Source of the DNA: an uncultured Lachnospiraceae bacterium
GTDB taxonomy: Bacteria > Bacillota > Clostridia > Lachnospirales > Lachnospiraceae
NCBI GenBank assembly: GCA_947629545.1
Contig: CANREE010000008.1
Location: 1 to 51,333 of the forward strand
Length of the DNA: 51,333 bases
Reading direction: 5' to 3'
Part shown: one piece after another, positions 27,149-35,434 of the stretch
Layout: the number at the start of each line of letters is the position of its first letter
Numbering within the stretch: the first letter of the stretch is position 1
Notes under the pieces: model-generated
What the model saw: the letters and a program-made list of their open reading frames with translations, nothing else
What the model was told of the DNA's origin: nothing
Database searches by the model: none
Position numbers and translations under genes: made by a program

Positions 27149-28648
27149 ATGCGCATACGGAAACCGTGGAGTAAAATCAGAAATGCATATGGCCGCTCCC
27201 GGCCGGGGCAGGACAGAAACATCAGGAAAGATGCGGATAAGACCATGCTTTTCTTAAGCCGTCTGGTTGCGGCGGTATTTGCCGCTATGCTTGTTTATGA
27301 AGTATGGTTTCTGACCGTGCGCCGGGAGGATACGATCAATAACAGTTATAATGCCCGGTTGGACAGCTTTGCCAGGCAGGTCGTACGGGGACGTATCACG
27401 ACGAATGACGGCACGGTACTTGCGGAGACCGTTATCGGTGCGGATGGAAGCGAAACGCGCACATACCCGTATGGAGCGCTGTTCGCCCATGCGGTCGGAT
27501 ATTCCACGATGGGAAGGACCGGACTGGAAAATCTGGCCCATTTCTATCTGCTTAGTTCCCATGGGAATCCGGTTGAGCATATGTTTCGGGAATTGACGGG
27601 CGAGAAAAACATCGGCGATACCGTGGTGACGACGTTTGATTTGGCGCTTCAGCAGACGGCCTGTGACGCGCTGGGCGACCACCGCGGCGCGGTGGTCGTT
27701 ATGGAGCCGTCTACAGGGAAAGTACTGGCGATGGTGTCAAAGCCGGGATTCGACCCGAATACAGTCTCTCTGGACTGGGATACGCTGGTTTCGCCGGATA
27801 ACGCTTCAGCGCAGCTTTTGAACAGGGCTGCGCAGGGACTTTATCCGCCGGGGTCCATATTTAAGACCGTGATCCTTTTGGAATATATCCGTGAACATCC
27901 TGACGATTACGGTGATTTCCGTTTTACGTGCGACGGCTCTTATGAGGCGGAAGGCTACACGATCCGGTGTTACCATGGCAATGTCCATGGCACGCAGGAT
28001 CTGAAACAGGCATTTGCCAATTCCTGTAACGGCGCTTTCGCGTATATCGGCAGCTGTCTGGACGCGGAGAAGCTGGCTGCTACGGCTCAGGAGCTGCTGT
28101 TTAACAGTGATATGCCTGTCGCGCTGCCGTATACCGAAAGTTCCTTCAGCATGGAAAAGGACGCGGATCTGTGGGAGAGACTGCAGACCTCCATTGGTCA
28201 GGGCAAAACCCAGATCACGCCGCTGCATGGCGCCCTTCTGGCTGCCGCTGCCGCGAATGGCGGCGTATTAATGAAGCCCTGTTTCATCGACCATATTGAG
28301 AACGCAGGCGGAGATCGGATCCGCAGCTTTCAGCCTTCTGTTTACGGGAGCCTGATGCGTCCGGAGGAGGCTGCTGTTCTTGCCGGGATGATGCGTGCAG
28401 TCGTCGAGGAGGGTACCGCCTCTGCCTTGCAGAATGACCGCTATACGGCGGCGGGAAAGACCGGTTCCGCAGAATTTGAAGGCGGGAGGGATACCCACGC
28501 CTGGTTCATTGGTTTTGCGCCGGTTACCGATCCGCAACTGGCCGTCAGCGTTATCGTGGAAGAGGGCGGTTCCGGCGGTGCGGCAGCGGTTCCCGTTGCT
28601 GCGAAACTGTTTGAAACATATTTTTCGAGAGCGCTTGCAATCCGATGA
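27149..28648 (+). CDS. Class B penicillin-binding protein (transpeptidase)
   Basis: D,D-transpeptidase partner of the upstream SEDS enzyme, 499 residues. It has a basic cytoplasmic N-terminus, one membrane helix (about 35-53, LSRLVAAVFAAMLVYEVW), a short pedestal domain (RGRITTNDGTVLAET) and the penicillin-binding domain. Active-site motifs are SxxK (PPGSIFK), SxN (NSCNGAF) and KTGSAE. It resembles PbpA of actinobacteria and the short PBP2 of Clostridia, which lack a large N-terminal domain. The start is 3 bases after the SEDS stop, with a ribosome site (AAAGGGCGG) inside that gene. Spore cortex, lateral wall and septum are all possible sites of action. Confidence 0.93.
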   Translation: MRIRKPWSKIRNAYGRSRPGQDRNIRKDADKTMLFLSRLVAAVFAAMLVYEVWFLTVRREDTINNSYNARLDSFARQVVRGRITTNDGTVLAETVIGADGSETRTYPYGALFAHAVGYSTMGRTGLENLAHFYLLSSHGNPVEHMFRELTGEKNIGDTVVTTFDLALQQTACDALGDHRGAVVVMEPSTGKVLAMVSKPGFDPNTVSLDWDTLVSPDNASAQLLNRAAQGLYPPGSIFKTVILLEYIREHPDDYGDFRFTCDGSYEAEGYTIRCYHGNVHGTQDLKQAFANSCNGAFAYIGSCLDAEKLAATAQELLFNSDMPVALPYTESSFSMEKDADLWERLQTSIGQGKTQITPLHGALLAAAAANGGVLMKPCFIDHIENAGGDRIRSFQPSVYGSLMRPEEAAVLAGMMRAVVEEGTASALQNDRYTAAGKTGSAEFEGGRDTHAWFIGFAPVTDPQLAVSVIVEEGGSGGAAAVPVAAKLFETYFSRALAIR

Positions 28649-28663
28649 AGAATGCGTTATACT
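28635..28663 (+). promoter_or_regulatory. Promoter of the Nudix gene
   Basis: TTGCAA (28635-28640), 17-base spacer, TATACT (28658-28663). It begins in the last codons of the PBP gene and lies 64 bases before the Nudix start. Confidence 0.6.
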
Positions 28664-28727
28664 ACGTTCAGGCTCACAACACACACCAACGGTGCGGGAG
28701 ATTTCGTACCGGACAGGAGGGATTGCA

Positions 28728-29180
28728 ATGATAGAAGCAACGAGCTGTGGCGGTGTGGTGATATTTCGTGGTAAGATTCTTGTGTTGTATAAGAACTATA
28801 AGAACAAATACGAGGGTTGGGTGCTGCCGAAAGGGACTGTAGAAGCAGGAGAGGATTACAAGGAGACGGCGCTTCGCGAGGTAAAGGAAGAGACGGGCGT
28901 CGCCGCATTGATCATCAAATATATCGGCAAGAGCCAGTATTCGTTCAGTACGCCGCAGGATATGGTGGAGAAGGACGTGCACTGGTATCTGATGATGGCC
29001 GACAGCTACTACAGCAAGCCACAACGTGAGGAGTATTTCATGGATTCGGGCTATTATAAGTTCTATGAAGCCTATCATCTGCTGAAGTTTGCAAACGAGA
29101 AACAGATTCTGGAGAAAGCCTACAATGAATATCTGGAATTAAAAAAGAATAATCTGTGGGGTTCCAAGAAATACTTTTAA
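28728..29180 (+). CDS. Nudix hydrolase
   Basis: Hydrolase of a nucleoside diphosphate linked to another group, 150 residues. The ATG at 28728 follows AGGAGGG; the frame is open far upstream inside the PBP gene but out of context. The full Nudix box GX5EX7REUXEEXGU is present, spanning GTVEAGEDYKETALREVKEE and the next TGV. The C-terminus is a helix rich in Lys/Glu. The substrate cannot be told: diadenosine polyphosphate-type or mutT-like roles are open. It has its own promoter and a terminator hairpin. Confidence 0.93.
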   Translation: MIEATSCGGVVIFRGKILVLYKNYKNKYEGWVLPKGTVEAGEDYKETALREVKEETGVAALIIKYIGKSQYSFSTPQDMVEKDVHWYLMMADSYYSKPQREEYFMDSGYYKFYEAYHLLKFANEKQILEKAYNEYLELKKNNLWGSKKYF

Positions 29181-29190
29181 GAAGCGCGTA

Positions 29191-29232
29191 CAGAGGACAT
29201 TCCTGTGGGGATGTCCTCTGCTTCGTTTTACG
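29191..29232 (+). terminator. Terminator between the Nudix gene and prs
   Basis: Perfect 10-bp arms CAGAGGACAT (29191-29200) and complement (29211-29220) around a 10-base loop, then CTTCGTTTTA. An outer GAAG/CTTC pair supports a longer stem. It sits between convergent genes and may work in both directions. Confidence 0.65.
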
Positions 29233-29237
29233 TCTCT

Positions 29238-30446
29238 CTATTGAATGATCTGAAAATACTCGTAGCCGTCGGCTTTGCGTTTCTGCACCAGTTTCTGAAT
29301 GCGTTCCGTCTGGGACAGGGCGCCGCCGATGGTGACGTCATGGTTCAGGCAGTTGATGATAGCCGCCAGGTATTTGCTCATATCCGCCTCCAGATACCAT
29401 TCGCGTTCCAGAAGTTCTGCCGGACGGTAGTTTAAGTTGGTCGTGATCACATAATCAATGTAACCTTTCTCATAGAACTCGTCAAATCTGTCCAGTCCAT
29501 TGGTAAACAGCCCGAAGGTGCAGCAGACAATGACTTTCGCCGCTTTCCGGTCCTTGAGCGCCCTGGCGGTATCCAGCATACTTTCACCGGAGGAGATCAT
29601 GTCGTCGATGATCAGTACCGTCTTGCCTTCGACGGAGGCGCCGAGAAATTCATGGGCTACAATCGGATTGCGGCCGCCTACGACGCGGGAGTAGTCGCGG
29701 CGTTTATAGAACATTCCCATGTCTACGCTCAGATTGTTGGCCACATAGACTGCACGGTCCATCGCGCCTTCATCAGGGCTGATGACCATGAAATGATCCT
29801 TGTCGATGAGCAGGTCCGGATCATGTTCGAAGAGGGTGGTCATGAACTGGTAGGTAGGCATGAAATTGTCAAATCCACTCAGGGGAATCGCATTCTGAAC
29901 CCTGGGATCATGGGCGTCGAAGGTGATGATATTGGAAACACCCATCCGCGCCAGCTCTTCCAGTGCCAGCGCGCAGTCCAGAGATTCACGCTTGCTGCGT
30001 TTGTGCTGACGGCCTTCATAGAGGAACGGCATGATCACGCTGACCCGGTGGGCCGTGGAAATACACGCGCCGATGACGCGTTTCATATTCTGATAATGAT
30101 CATCCGGGGACATATGGTTGATATAGCCGTTCATGGAGTAGGTAAGACTATAGTTCGTGACATCGGCCATGACGTATACGTCGGCGCCGCGAACGGATTC
30201 ATTGATGACGGCCTTGCCTTCGCCGCTTCCGAAACGGGGGCAGGAAAGATCGAGCAGATAGGAGTCCACATCGTAACCGCGGTAGTTTAAATCTTCCTTT
30301 CGACGCATCAGTTCTTCCATATCGCGTCTGCGGAAGGATACGATGTGGTCATTGACAAGGCCCGCAAAGTCACGACAACTGTCAAGAGCCGCCAGTTTCA
30401 GGGGTGCAACGGGCAGGGAATGATAGAATACATACTTGTTCGGCAT
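29238..30446 (-). CDS. prs: Ribose-phosphate pyrophosphokinase (PRPP synthetase), long form
   Basis: Makes PRPP from ribose 5-phosphate and ATP for nucleotide, histidine and tryptophan synthesis. Length is 402 residues against the usual 310-320. The ATG at 30446 follows CGGAGG; the frame runs 10 codons further but lacks a ribosome site. The PRPP-binding loop is VLIIDDMISSGESM, and the FDAHDPRVQNAI segment corresponds to the metal/ATP-site region (FDLHAxQIQGFF in class I enzymes). The segment DVTNYSLTYSMNGYINHMSP replaces the usual short stretch after the second beta strand. This longer type is, as far as I recall, common in Lachnospiraceae beside or instead of the classical one. Confidence 0.88.
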   Translation of the reverse strand: MPNKYVFYHSLPVAPLKLAALDSCRDFAGLVNDHIVSFRRRDMEELMRRKEDLNYRGYDVDSYLLDLSCPRFGSGEGKAVINESVRGADVYVMADVTNYSLTYSMNGYINHMSPDDHYQNMKRVIGACISTAHRVSVIMPFLYEGRQHKRSKRESLDCALALEELARMGVSNIITFDAHDPRVQNAIPLSGFDNFMPTYQFMTTLFEHDPDLLIDKDHFMVISPDEGAMDRAVYVANNLSVDMGMFYKRRDYSRVVGGRNPIVAHEFLGASVEGKTVLIIDDMISSGESMLDTARALKDRKAAKVIVCCTFGLFTNGLDRFDEFYEKGYIDYVITTNLNYRPAELLEREWYLEADMSKYLAAIINCLNHDVTIGGALSQTERIQKLVQKRKADGYEYFQIIQ

Positions 30447-30495
30447 GGAAGATACCTCCGTATGGGTGGTTGCCAATCAACATCTGCACATTGCA

Positions 30496-30525
30496 TTTAT
30501 ACCATTTTTCGTGGGAAAGCGTCAA
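30496..30525 (-). promoter_or_regulatory. Promoter of prs
   Basis: On the minus strand TTGACG (30525-30520), 18-base spacer and TATAAA (30501-30496), with TGG before the -10 box. It lies 50 bases ahead of the start. Confidence 0.65.
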
Positions 30526-30583
30526 TAAGAAATGCAAAAGTATTGCAGAAAATACAATTTATAGCCTCATTGGCACCAATGCT

Positions 30584-30611
30584 TTACAAGACCTGAGAAA
30601 CTTGCTATCAT
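30584..30611 (+). promoter_or_regulatory. Candidate promoter of the DUF512-der-plsY-gpsA genes
   Basis: TTACAA (30584-30589), 16-base spacer and TATCAT (30606-30611), with the extended -10 TGC. The start of the DUF512 gene is 54 bases downstream. Confidence 0.45.
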
Positions 30612-30664
30612 AAGAATGGTAATGGGTCTGTGTGGATCCTGTCTGGCAACAGGGAAGGTGCGAA

Positions 30665-32032
30665 ATGAAGAAAAAGAGAGGCCATTTGATCCGTGAGGTG
30701 GAGCCGGGGTCCATCGCGGACGAACTGGGGCTTGAACCGGGGGATCGCCTGATCAGTATCGACGGGCATGATCCGGAAGACATTTTTGATTACGAATATT
30801 ATCTTGAGAATGAATCCGTTGTCGTGCTGGCAGAGAAGGCGGACGGCGAGGAATGGGAACTGGATATCGAAAACGATTATCAGGATCTGGGGCTGACGTT
30901 TGAAAATGGCCTGATGAGCGAGTACCGCTCCTGCACGAACAAGTGTATCTTTTGTTTTATTGACCAGATGCCGCCGGGGATGCGGGATACGCTGTACTTC
31001 AAGGATGACGATTCAAGACTCTCGTTTTTGCAGGGGAATTATGTGACCCTGACGAACATGAAGCAGAAGGACATCGATCGCATCATCCGGTTTAAGCTGT
31101 CGCCGATCAATATTTCGGTGCATACCACGAATCCCCAACTTCGCTGCATGATGCTGAACAATCGGTTCGCGGGGAAGGCGCTTGCCTATATGGATCAGCT
31201 TTATCAGGCGCAGACGCCGATGAACGGCCAGATTGTGCTCTGCAGGGGCCTGAACGACGGGGAGGAGCTGGAGCGGACGATCGGCGACCTGAGCCGGTAC
31301 ATACCGTATATGGAGAGCGTGTCGGTGGTGCCGGTGGGGCTTACGAAGTTTAGGGACGGGCTGTATCCGCTTGAACCGTTTACGGCAGAGGACGCGGCGC
31401 GGACCATCGACCGGATCGAGCGGTGGCAGAAGAAGCTGTACGCGGAGCGCGGGACCCATTTCGTCCATGCCAGCGACGAGTTCTATATTCTGGCCGGGCG
31501 GCCGCTCCCGGAGGCGGAGCGTTACGACGGCTATCCCCAGCTGGAGAACGGCGTGGGCATGGTGCGGTTGATGACCGAGGAGGTTCATGAGGCGCTGGCG
31601 AAACTCTCCGGTGATCAGGAAACGGAAGAACTGTCGGTGGCGACCGGGCTTCTGGCAGCGAAGTATCTTCAGGGATTTCTTGATGAGATCGCGGAGAAAT
31701 TCCCGAACCGGAAGGTGCATCTCTATCCGGTGGTCAACGAGTTTTTCGGGGAAATGATTACGGTGTCGGGACTGATTACCGGGCGTGACCTGATCAGCCA
31801 GCTTAGCGGGAAACCGCTGGGAAGCAGGCTCCTTCTGCCGGTCAATATGTTCCGCAGCGGCGAGGAGGTTCTTCTGGACGATGTGACCAGACAGCAGGTG
31901 GAAAATGCTTTACAAGTCCCGGTGAATATTGTAAAATCAAGCGGGCAGGATTTTGTGGCGGCAGTGCTCGCGCCGCCGGAAGACGACTGGCCCGCGGAGC
32001 ACGGGGCCTATGAGCTGCCGGGGCTGGAGTAG
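30665..32032 (+). CDS. DUF512 protein with PDZ and radical-SAM-like Cys motif
   Basis: Conserved Bacillota/cyanobacterial protein, 455 residues, function not established. The ATG at 30665 follows AGGGAAGG; the GTG at 30632 lies ahead of that site. An N-terminal PDZ-like domain (IREVEPGSIADELGLEPGD) is followed by CTNKCIFCFIDQMP, a CxxxCxxC cluster that resembles a radical-SAM iron-sulfur site, then a TIM-barrel-like region and the DUF512 C-terminus. It stops 20 bases before der, a pairing conserved in many Clostridia, which suggests a link with ribosome assembly; that is inference. A true radical-SAM reaction has not, to my knowledge, been shown. Confidence 0.9.
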   Translation: MKKKRGHLIREVEPGSIADELGLEPGDRLISIDGHDPEDIFDYEYYLENESVVVLAEKADGEEWELDIENDYQDLGLTFENGLMSEYRSCTNKCIFCFIDQMPPGMRDTLYFKDDDSRLSFLQGNYVTLTNMKQKDIDRIIRFKLSPINISVHTTNPQLRCMMLNNRFAGKALAYMDQLYQAQTPMNGQIVLCRGLNDGEELERTIGDLSRYIPYMESVSVVPVGLTKFRDGLYPLEPFTAEDAARTIDRIERWQKKLYAERGTHFVHASDEFYILAGRPLPEAERYDGYPQLENGVGMVRLMTEEVHEALAKLSGDQETEELSVATGLLAAKYLQGFLDEIAEKFPNRKVHLYPVVNEFFGEMITVSGLITGRDLISQLSGKPLGSRLLLPVNMFRSGEEVLLDDVTRQQVENALQVPVNIVKSSGQDFVAAVLAPPEDDWPAEHGAYELPGLE

Positions 32033-32052
32033 ATATAAGATAGGAGACAGAT

Positions 32053-33384
32053 ATGAGCAAACCGATCGTAGCCATCGTAGGCCGCCCCAATGTGGGCAAG
32101 TCCACGCTGTTTAACGCCCTGGCGGGGCAGCAGATCGCCATCGTAAAGGACACGCCGGGCGTGACCAGAGACCGGATCTATGCGGACTGCACATGGCTGG
32201 ACAAGAGTTATACACTGATCGACACCGGCGGCATTGAGCCGGAAAGTAAGGATATCATCCTGTCCCAGATGAGGGAGCAGGCGGAGATCGCCATCGCCAC
32301 GGCGGACGTGATCATTTTCATGGTGGACGTGCGTCAGGGGCTTACGGACGCGGACTTTAAGGTGGCGGACATGCTCAGAAAGGCACAGAAGCCGGTGGTC
32401 CTCTGCGTCAACAAGGTGGACAGTGTCAAAAAATTCGGCAATGACGTCTATGAGTTCTACAACCTCGGCATCGGAGACCCGTTCGGAATCTCGGCGGCTT
32501 CCATGCTGGGGCTCGGAGAGCTGCTGGACGAGGTGGCAAAGCATTTTGATTTAAAGCAGTTTGAGGATGAGGACGACGACAGGCCGCGGGTGGCCATCGT
32601 CGGGAAGCCTAATGTCGGAAAGTCCTCTCTGGTCAATAAGCTGGTGGGGGAGAACCGGATGATCGTTTCCGATATCGCCGGGACTACCAGGGACGCGGTG
32701 GATACGCAGGTGGTCTATAATGGTACGGAGTATGTATTTATCGATACGGCGGGCCTGCGGCGCAAGAACAAGATCAGGGAAGAACTGGAGCGCTACAGTA
32801 TTATTCGGGCGGTGGCCGCCGTGGAGCGTGCGGATGTGGTCATCGTGGTCATTGACGCGACGGAAGGCGTCACCGAGCAGGATGCGAAGATCGCCGGTAT
32901 TGCCCATGAGCGGGGCAAAGGCGTGATCGTCGCCGTGAACAAATGGGACGCCATCGAGAAAAATGACAAGACGATCTACGAATTCACGCGGAAAGTGCGG
33001 GATACGCTGTCTTTCATGCCTTACGCGGAGATCGTGTTCATTTCGGCGGTGACGGGACAGCGGCTTAACAAAATGTTTGAGACGATCGACATGGTGCGGC
33101 AGAACCAGAACCTGAGGGTGGCGACCGGCGTGCTTAACGAGATCATCACCCAGGCCGTGGCCATGAAACAGCCGCCTTCTGATAAAGGCAAGCGGCTTAA
33201 GATCTTCTATGTGACCCAGGTGGCGGTGAAGCCGCCGGCGTTTGTGGTGTTCGTGAACGATAAGGAGCTGATGCATTTCTCTTATCTGCGGTACCTGGAG
33301 AACCAGATCCGTGAGACGTTCGGGTTTAAGGGGACGCCCCTTAAATTCATGATCCGTGAAAGGAACGCCAAGGAGAACGCTTAG
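32053..33384 (+). CDS. der: Ribosome biogenesis GTPase Der (EngA)
   Basis: Essential double GTPase for 50S subunit maturation; 443 residues, the usual length. Two G domains in tandem: first [17 protein letters not shown] and NKVD; second [13 protein letters not shown] and NKWD. A KH-like domain closes the protein (about 350-443, [23 protein letters not shown] at the end). ATAGGAGA precedes the start. It is the second gene of the DUF512-der-plsY-gpsA run. Confidence 0.98.
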   Translation: MSKPIVAIVGRPNVGKSTLFNALAGQQIAIVKDTPGVTRDRIYADCTWLDKSYTLIDTGGIEPESKDIILSQMREQAEIAIATADVIIFMVDVRQGLTDADFKVADMLRKAQKPVVLCVNKVDSVKKFGNDVYEFYNLGIGDPFGISAASMLGLGELLDEVAKHFDLKQFEDEDDDRPRVAIVGKPNVGKSSLVNKLVGENRMIVSDIAGTTRDAVDTQVVYNGTEYVFIDTAGLRRKNKIREELERYSIIRAVAAVERADVVIVVIDATEGVTEQDAKIAGIAHERGKGVIVAVNKWDAIEKNDKTIYEFTRKVRDTLSFMPYAEIVFISAVTGQRLNKMFETIDMVRQNQNLRVATGVLNEIITQAVAMKQPPSDKGKRLKIFYVTQVAVKPPAFVVFVNDKELMHFSYLRYLENQIRETFGFKGTPLKFMIRERNAKENA

Positions 33385-33492
33385 GCAGCCGGGCGGCATA
33401 AGAACAGAAAGCAGCCGGTGCTGCCGCGGCGTCAGTACGGAAAGCGCCGACTCCAAAGAAAGAACGAACACAGGGGTAGAGAGGAGAGGACT

Positions 33493-34134
33493 ATGGAACG
33501 AATCATCTGTCTTTTGGTCGGATATGCCTGCGGGCTTATCCAGACCGGTTATTTTTACACGGAGGCCCACCATGTGGATATCCGGAGCGTGGGCAGTGGT
33601 AATTCCGGCAGCACCAACGTGATGCGGACGATGGGTGCGAAGGCGGGGCTGATCGTATTTTTGGGGGATGCGTTCAAGACGCTGATCCCGTGCCTGATTG
33701 TGCGCGCGGTATTCAACGCACGGATGCCGGAGATGGCGAACCTTCTGGTGCTTTATACGGCGTTCGGCACGATTCTGGGCCATAATTTTCCGTTCTACCT
33801 GAAGTTTAAGGGCGGCAAGGGGATCGCTTCCACGGCGGGACTTCTGGCGGCCATGGACTGGCGGGTGATGCTCATCTGTCTCGTGGCCTTCATAATCGTC
33901 GTGGCCGTGACCAGATTCGTGTCGCTGGGGTCGCTGGTTGTCGTGAGCCTTTTCCTGATCGGCATGATCATTTTCGGAGGCCGCGGCGACTATGGCCTGG
34001 CATCCCGGTACCTGACGGAGTTTTACGTACTGAGCGCGGCGGTGACAGCCATGGCGTTCTGGCGTCATAAGGCCAACATCGTCCGGCTGATTCACGGGAA
34101 TGAGAACAAGATCAGTATCGGACATGTGAAATAA
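33493..34134 (+). CDS. plsY: Glycerol-3-phosphate acyltransferase PlsY
   Basis: Integral membrane enzyme that transfers acyl from acyl-phosphate to glycerol 3-phosphate, the first step of phospholipid synthesis; 213 residues. The start MERIICLLVGYACG at 33493 follows GAGGAGAGG; the in-frame codons back to 33418 are not family-like. Family motifs: SVGSGNSGSTN, GHNFPFYLKFKGGKGIA, and several hydrophobic helices. The end (RHKANIVRLIHGNENKI) is typical. The gpsA gene, which makes its substrate, follows after 152 bases. Confidence 0.96.
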   Translation: MERIICLLVGYACGLIQTGYFYTEAHHVDIRSVGSGNSGSTNVMRTMGAKAGLIVFLGDAFKTLIPCLIVRAVFNARMPEMANLLVLYTAFGTILGHNFPFYLKFKGGKGIASTAGLLAAMDWRVMLICLVAFIIVVAVTRFVSLGSLVVVSLFLIGMIIFGGRGDYGLASRYLTEFYVLSAAVTAMAFWRHKANIVRLIHGNENKISIGHVK

Positions 34135-34286
34135 TGCGGTCCGTTCGCTGTACGGTAATATGATAAGTTCGCTGTGTTCAGTGCAGTAAAATACGCGAAC
34201 GCGAAAGCAGCGGCGCTATCAGACAGATATAGTCGAAGAATCAGAATATACGCTCATTCGGATGCAGGAGAAGGGAGACGATCGGC

Positions 34287-35300
34287 ATGGCGGATATCGG
34301 GATCATAGGGGCGGGAAGCTGGGGGACCGCGCTTGCGGTTCTTCTTTCCGGGGGCGGCCACCGGGTCACGGTCTGGTCGGCGCTTCCGCAGGAGATCGCG
34401 GAGCTTAAGGAGACGCGGAAGCACCATAACCTTCCGGGGGTGGTCCTGCCGGAGAATGTGGAGTTTACGGCAGAACTGGATGAAGCCATGGACCGGAAAG
34501 AAATGCTGGTGCTGGCGGTTCCTTCCGTCTATACAAGAGGAACGGCGGCATCCATGAAGCCGTTTATCAGGCCGGGCCAGCTTGTGGTCAATGTGGCCAA
34601 GGGGATCGAGGAGAGTACGCTGATGACGCTTTCCGAGATCATTGAGCAGGAACTTTCTGAGGCGGAGGCGGCGGTTCTCTCCGGACCGAGCCACGCGGAG
34701 GAGGTGAGCCGGGGACTGCCCACCACCTGTGTGGCGGCGGCTCATTCGAAGAAAGCGGCCGAGACGGTCCAGAACCTGTTCATGGGACCGGCCTTTCGGG
34801 TCTATACAAGTCCGGACGTCCTCGGCGTGGAGCTGGGCGGGGCGCTGAAAAATGTGATCGCCCTGGCGGCCGGAATCGCCGACGGACTGGGGTACGGCGA
34901 CAATACGAAGGCGGCGCTGATCACCCGCGGCATCCACGAGATCGCCCGCCTGGGCATGGCGATGGGCGGAAGGTTCGAGACCTTCTGCGGGCTGTCCGGC
35001 ATCGGCGACCTGATCGTTACCTGCGCCAGTATGCACAGCCGGAACCGGCGGGCAGGCATCCTGATCGGCAAAGGCTATACGATGCAGCAGGCCATGGACG
35101 AGGTCAGCATGGTGGTGGAAGGCGTGTACTCCGCAAAGGCGGCGCTTAAGCTGGCGGAGAAGTATCAGGTGTCGATGCCGATCATCGAGCAGGTGAATCA
35201 GGTGCTTTTCGAGGGCAAGCCGGCGGCGGAAGCGGTAGGCGATCTGATGATGCGCGACAAGGCGGTGGAGGCTCCCGCGCTGCCGTGGCCGGAGGCGTAG
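34287..35300 (+). CDS. gpsA: Glycerol-3-phosphate dehydrogenase [NAD(P)+]
   Basis: Makes sn-glycerol 3-phosphate from dihydroxyacetone phosphate for PlsY; 337 residues, cytoplasmic. The N-terminal Rossmann motif is IGAGSWGTALA. Further conserved blocks: NVAKGIE, SGPSHAEEV, LGGALKNVIALAAGIADGLG (catalytic Lys region) and LSGIGDLIVTC with SRNRRAG. GGAGAAGGGAGA precedes the start. Last gene of the phospholipid run; the GH38 cluster starts 135 bases later with its own promoter. Confidence 0.97.
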   Translation: MADIGIIGAGSWGTALAVLLSGGGHRVTVWSALPQEIAELKETRKHHNLPGVVLPENVEFTAELDEAMDRKEMLVLAVPSVYTRGTAASMKPFIRPGQLVVNVAKGIEESTLMTLSEIIEQELSEAEAAVLSGPSHAEEVSRGLPTTCVAAAHSKKAAETVQNLFMGPAFRVYTSPDVLGVELGGALKNVIALAAGIADGLGYGDNTKAALITRGIHEIARLGMAMGGRFETFCGLSGIGDLIVTCASMHSRNRRAGILIGKGYTMQQAMDEVSMVVEGVYSAKAALKLAEKYQVSMPIIEQVNQVLFEGKPAAEAVGDLMMRDKAVEAPALPWPEA

Positions 35301-35352
35301 ATGGGGCTTTTACGCCGCCGAAAATATCTTTTTCGAATGTTAAAAAATTAGA

Positions 35353-35381
35353 TTGCTTTATGGTCTGAAATATGGTAGAGT
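35353..35381 (+). promoter_or_regulatory. Candidate promoter of the glycan-degradation cluster
   Basis: TTGCTT (35353-35358), 17-base spacer and TAGAGT (35376-35381), with TGG before the -10. It is 54 bases ahead of the GH38 start. The -10 match is modest, so activation may be needed. Confidence 0.45.
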
Positions 35382-35434
35382 GGTGGCGATGTCGGACATT
35401 TACATCACTCTATTTTTTGTGTCAGGAGGATAAC

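Noticed and set aside
32551-34125. Minus-strand frame of 524 codons across der and plsY
   Set aside because: It runs opposite two clear genes, and its composition (His/Arg/Pro-rich) marks it as a shadow.
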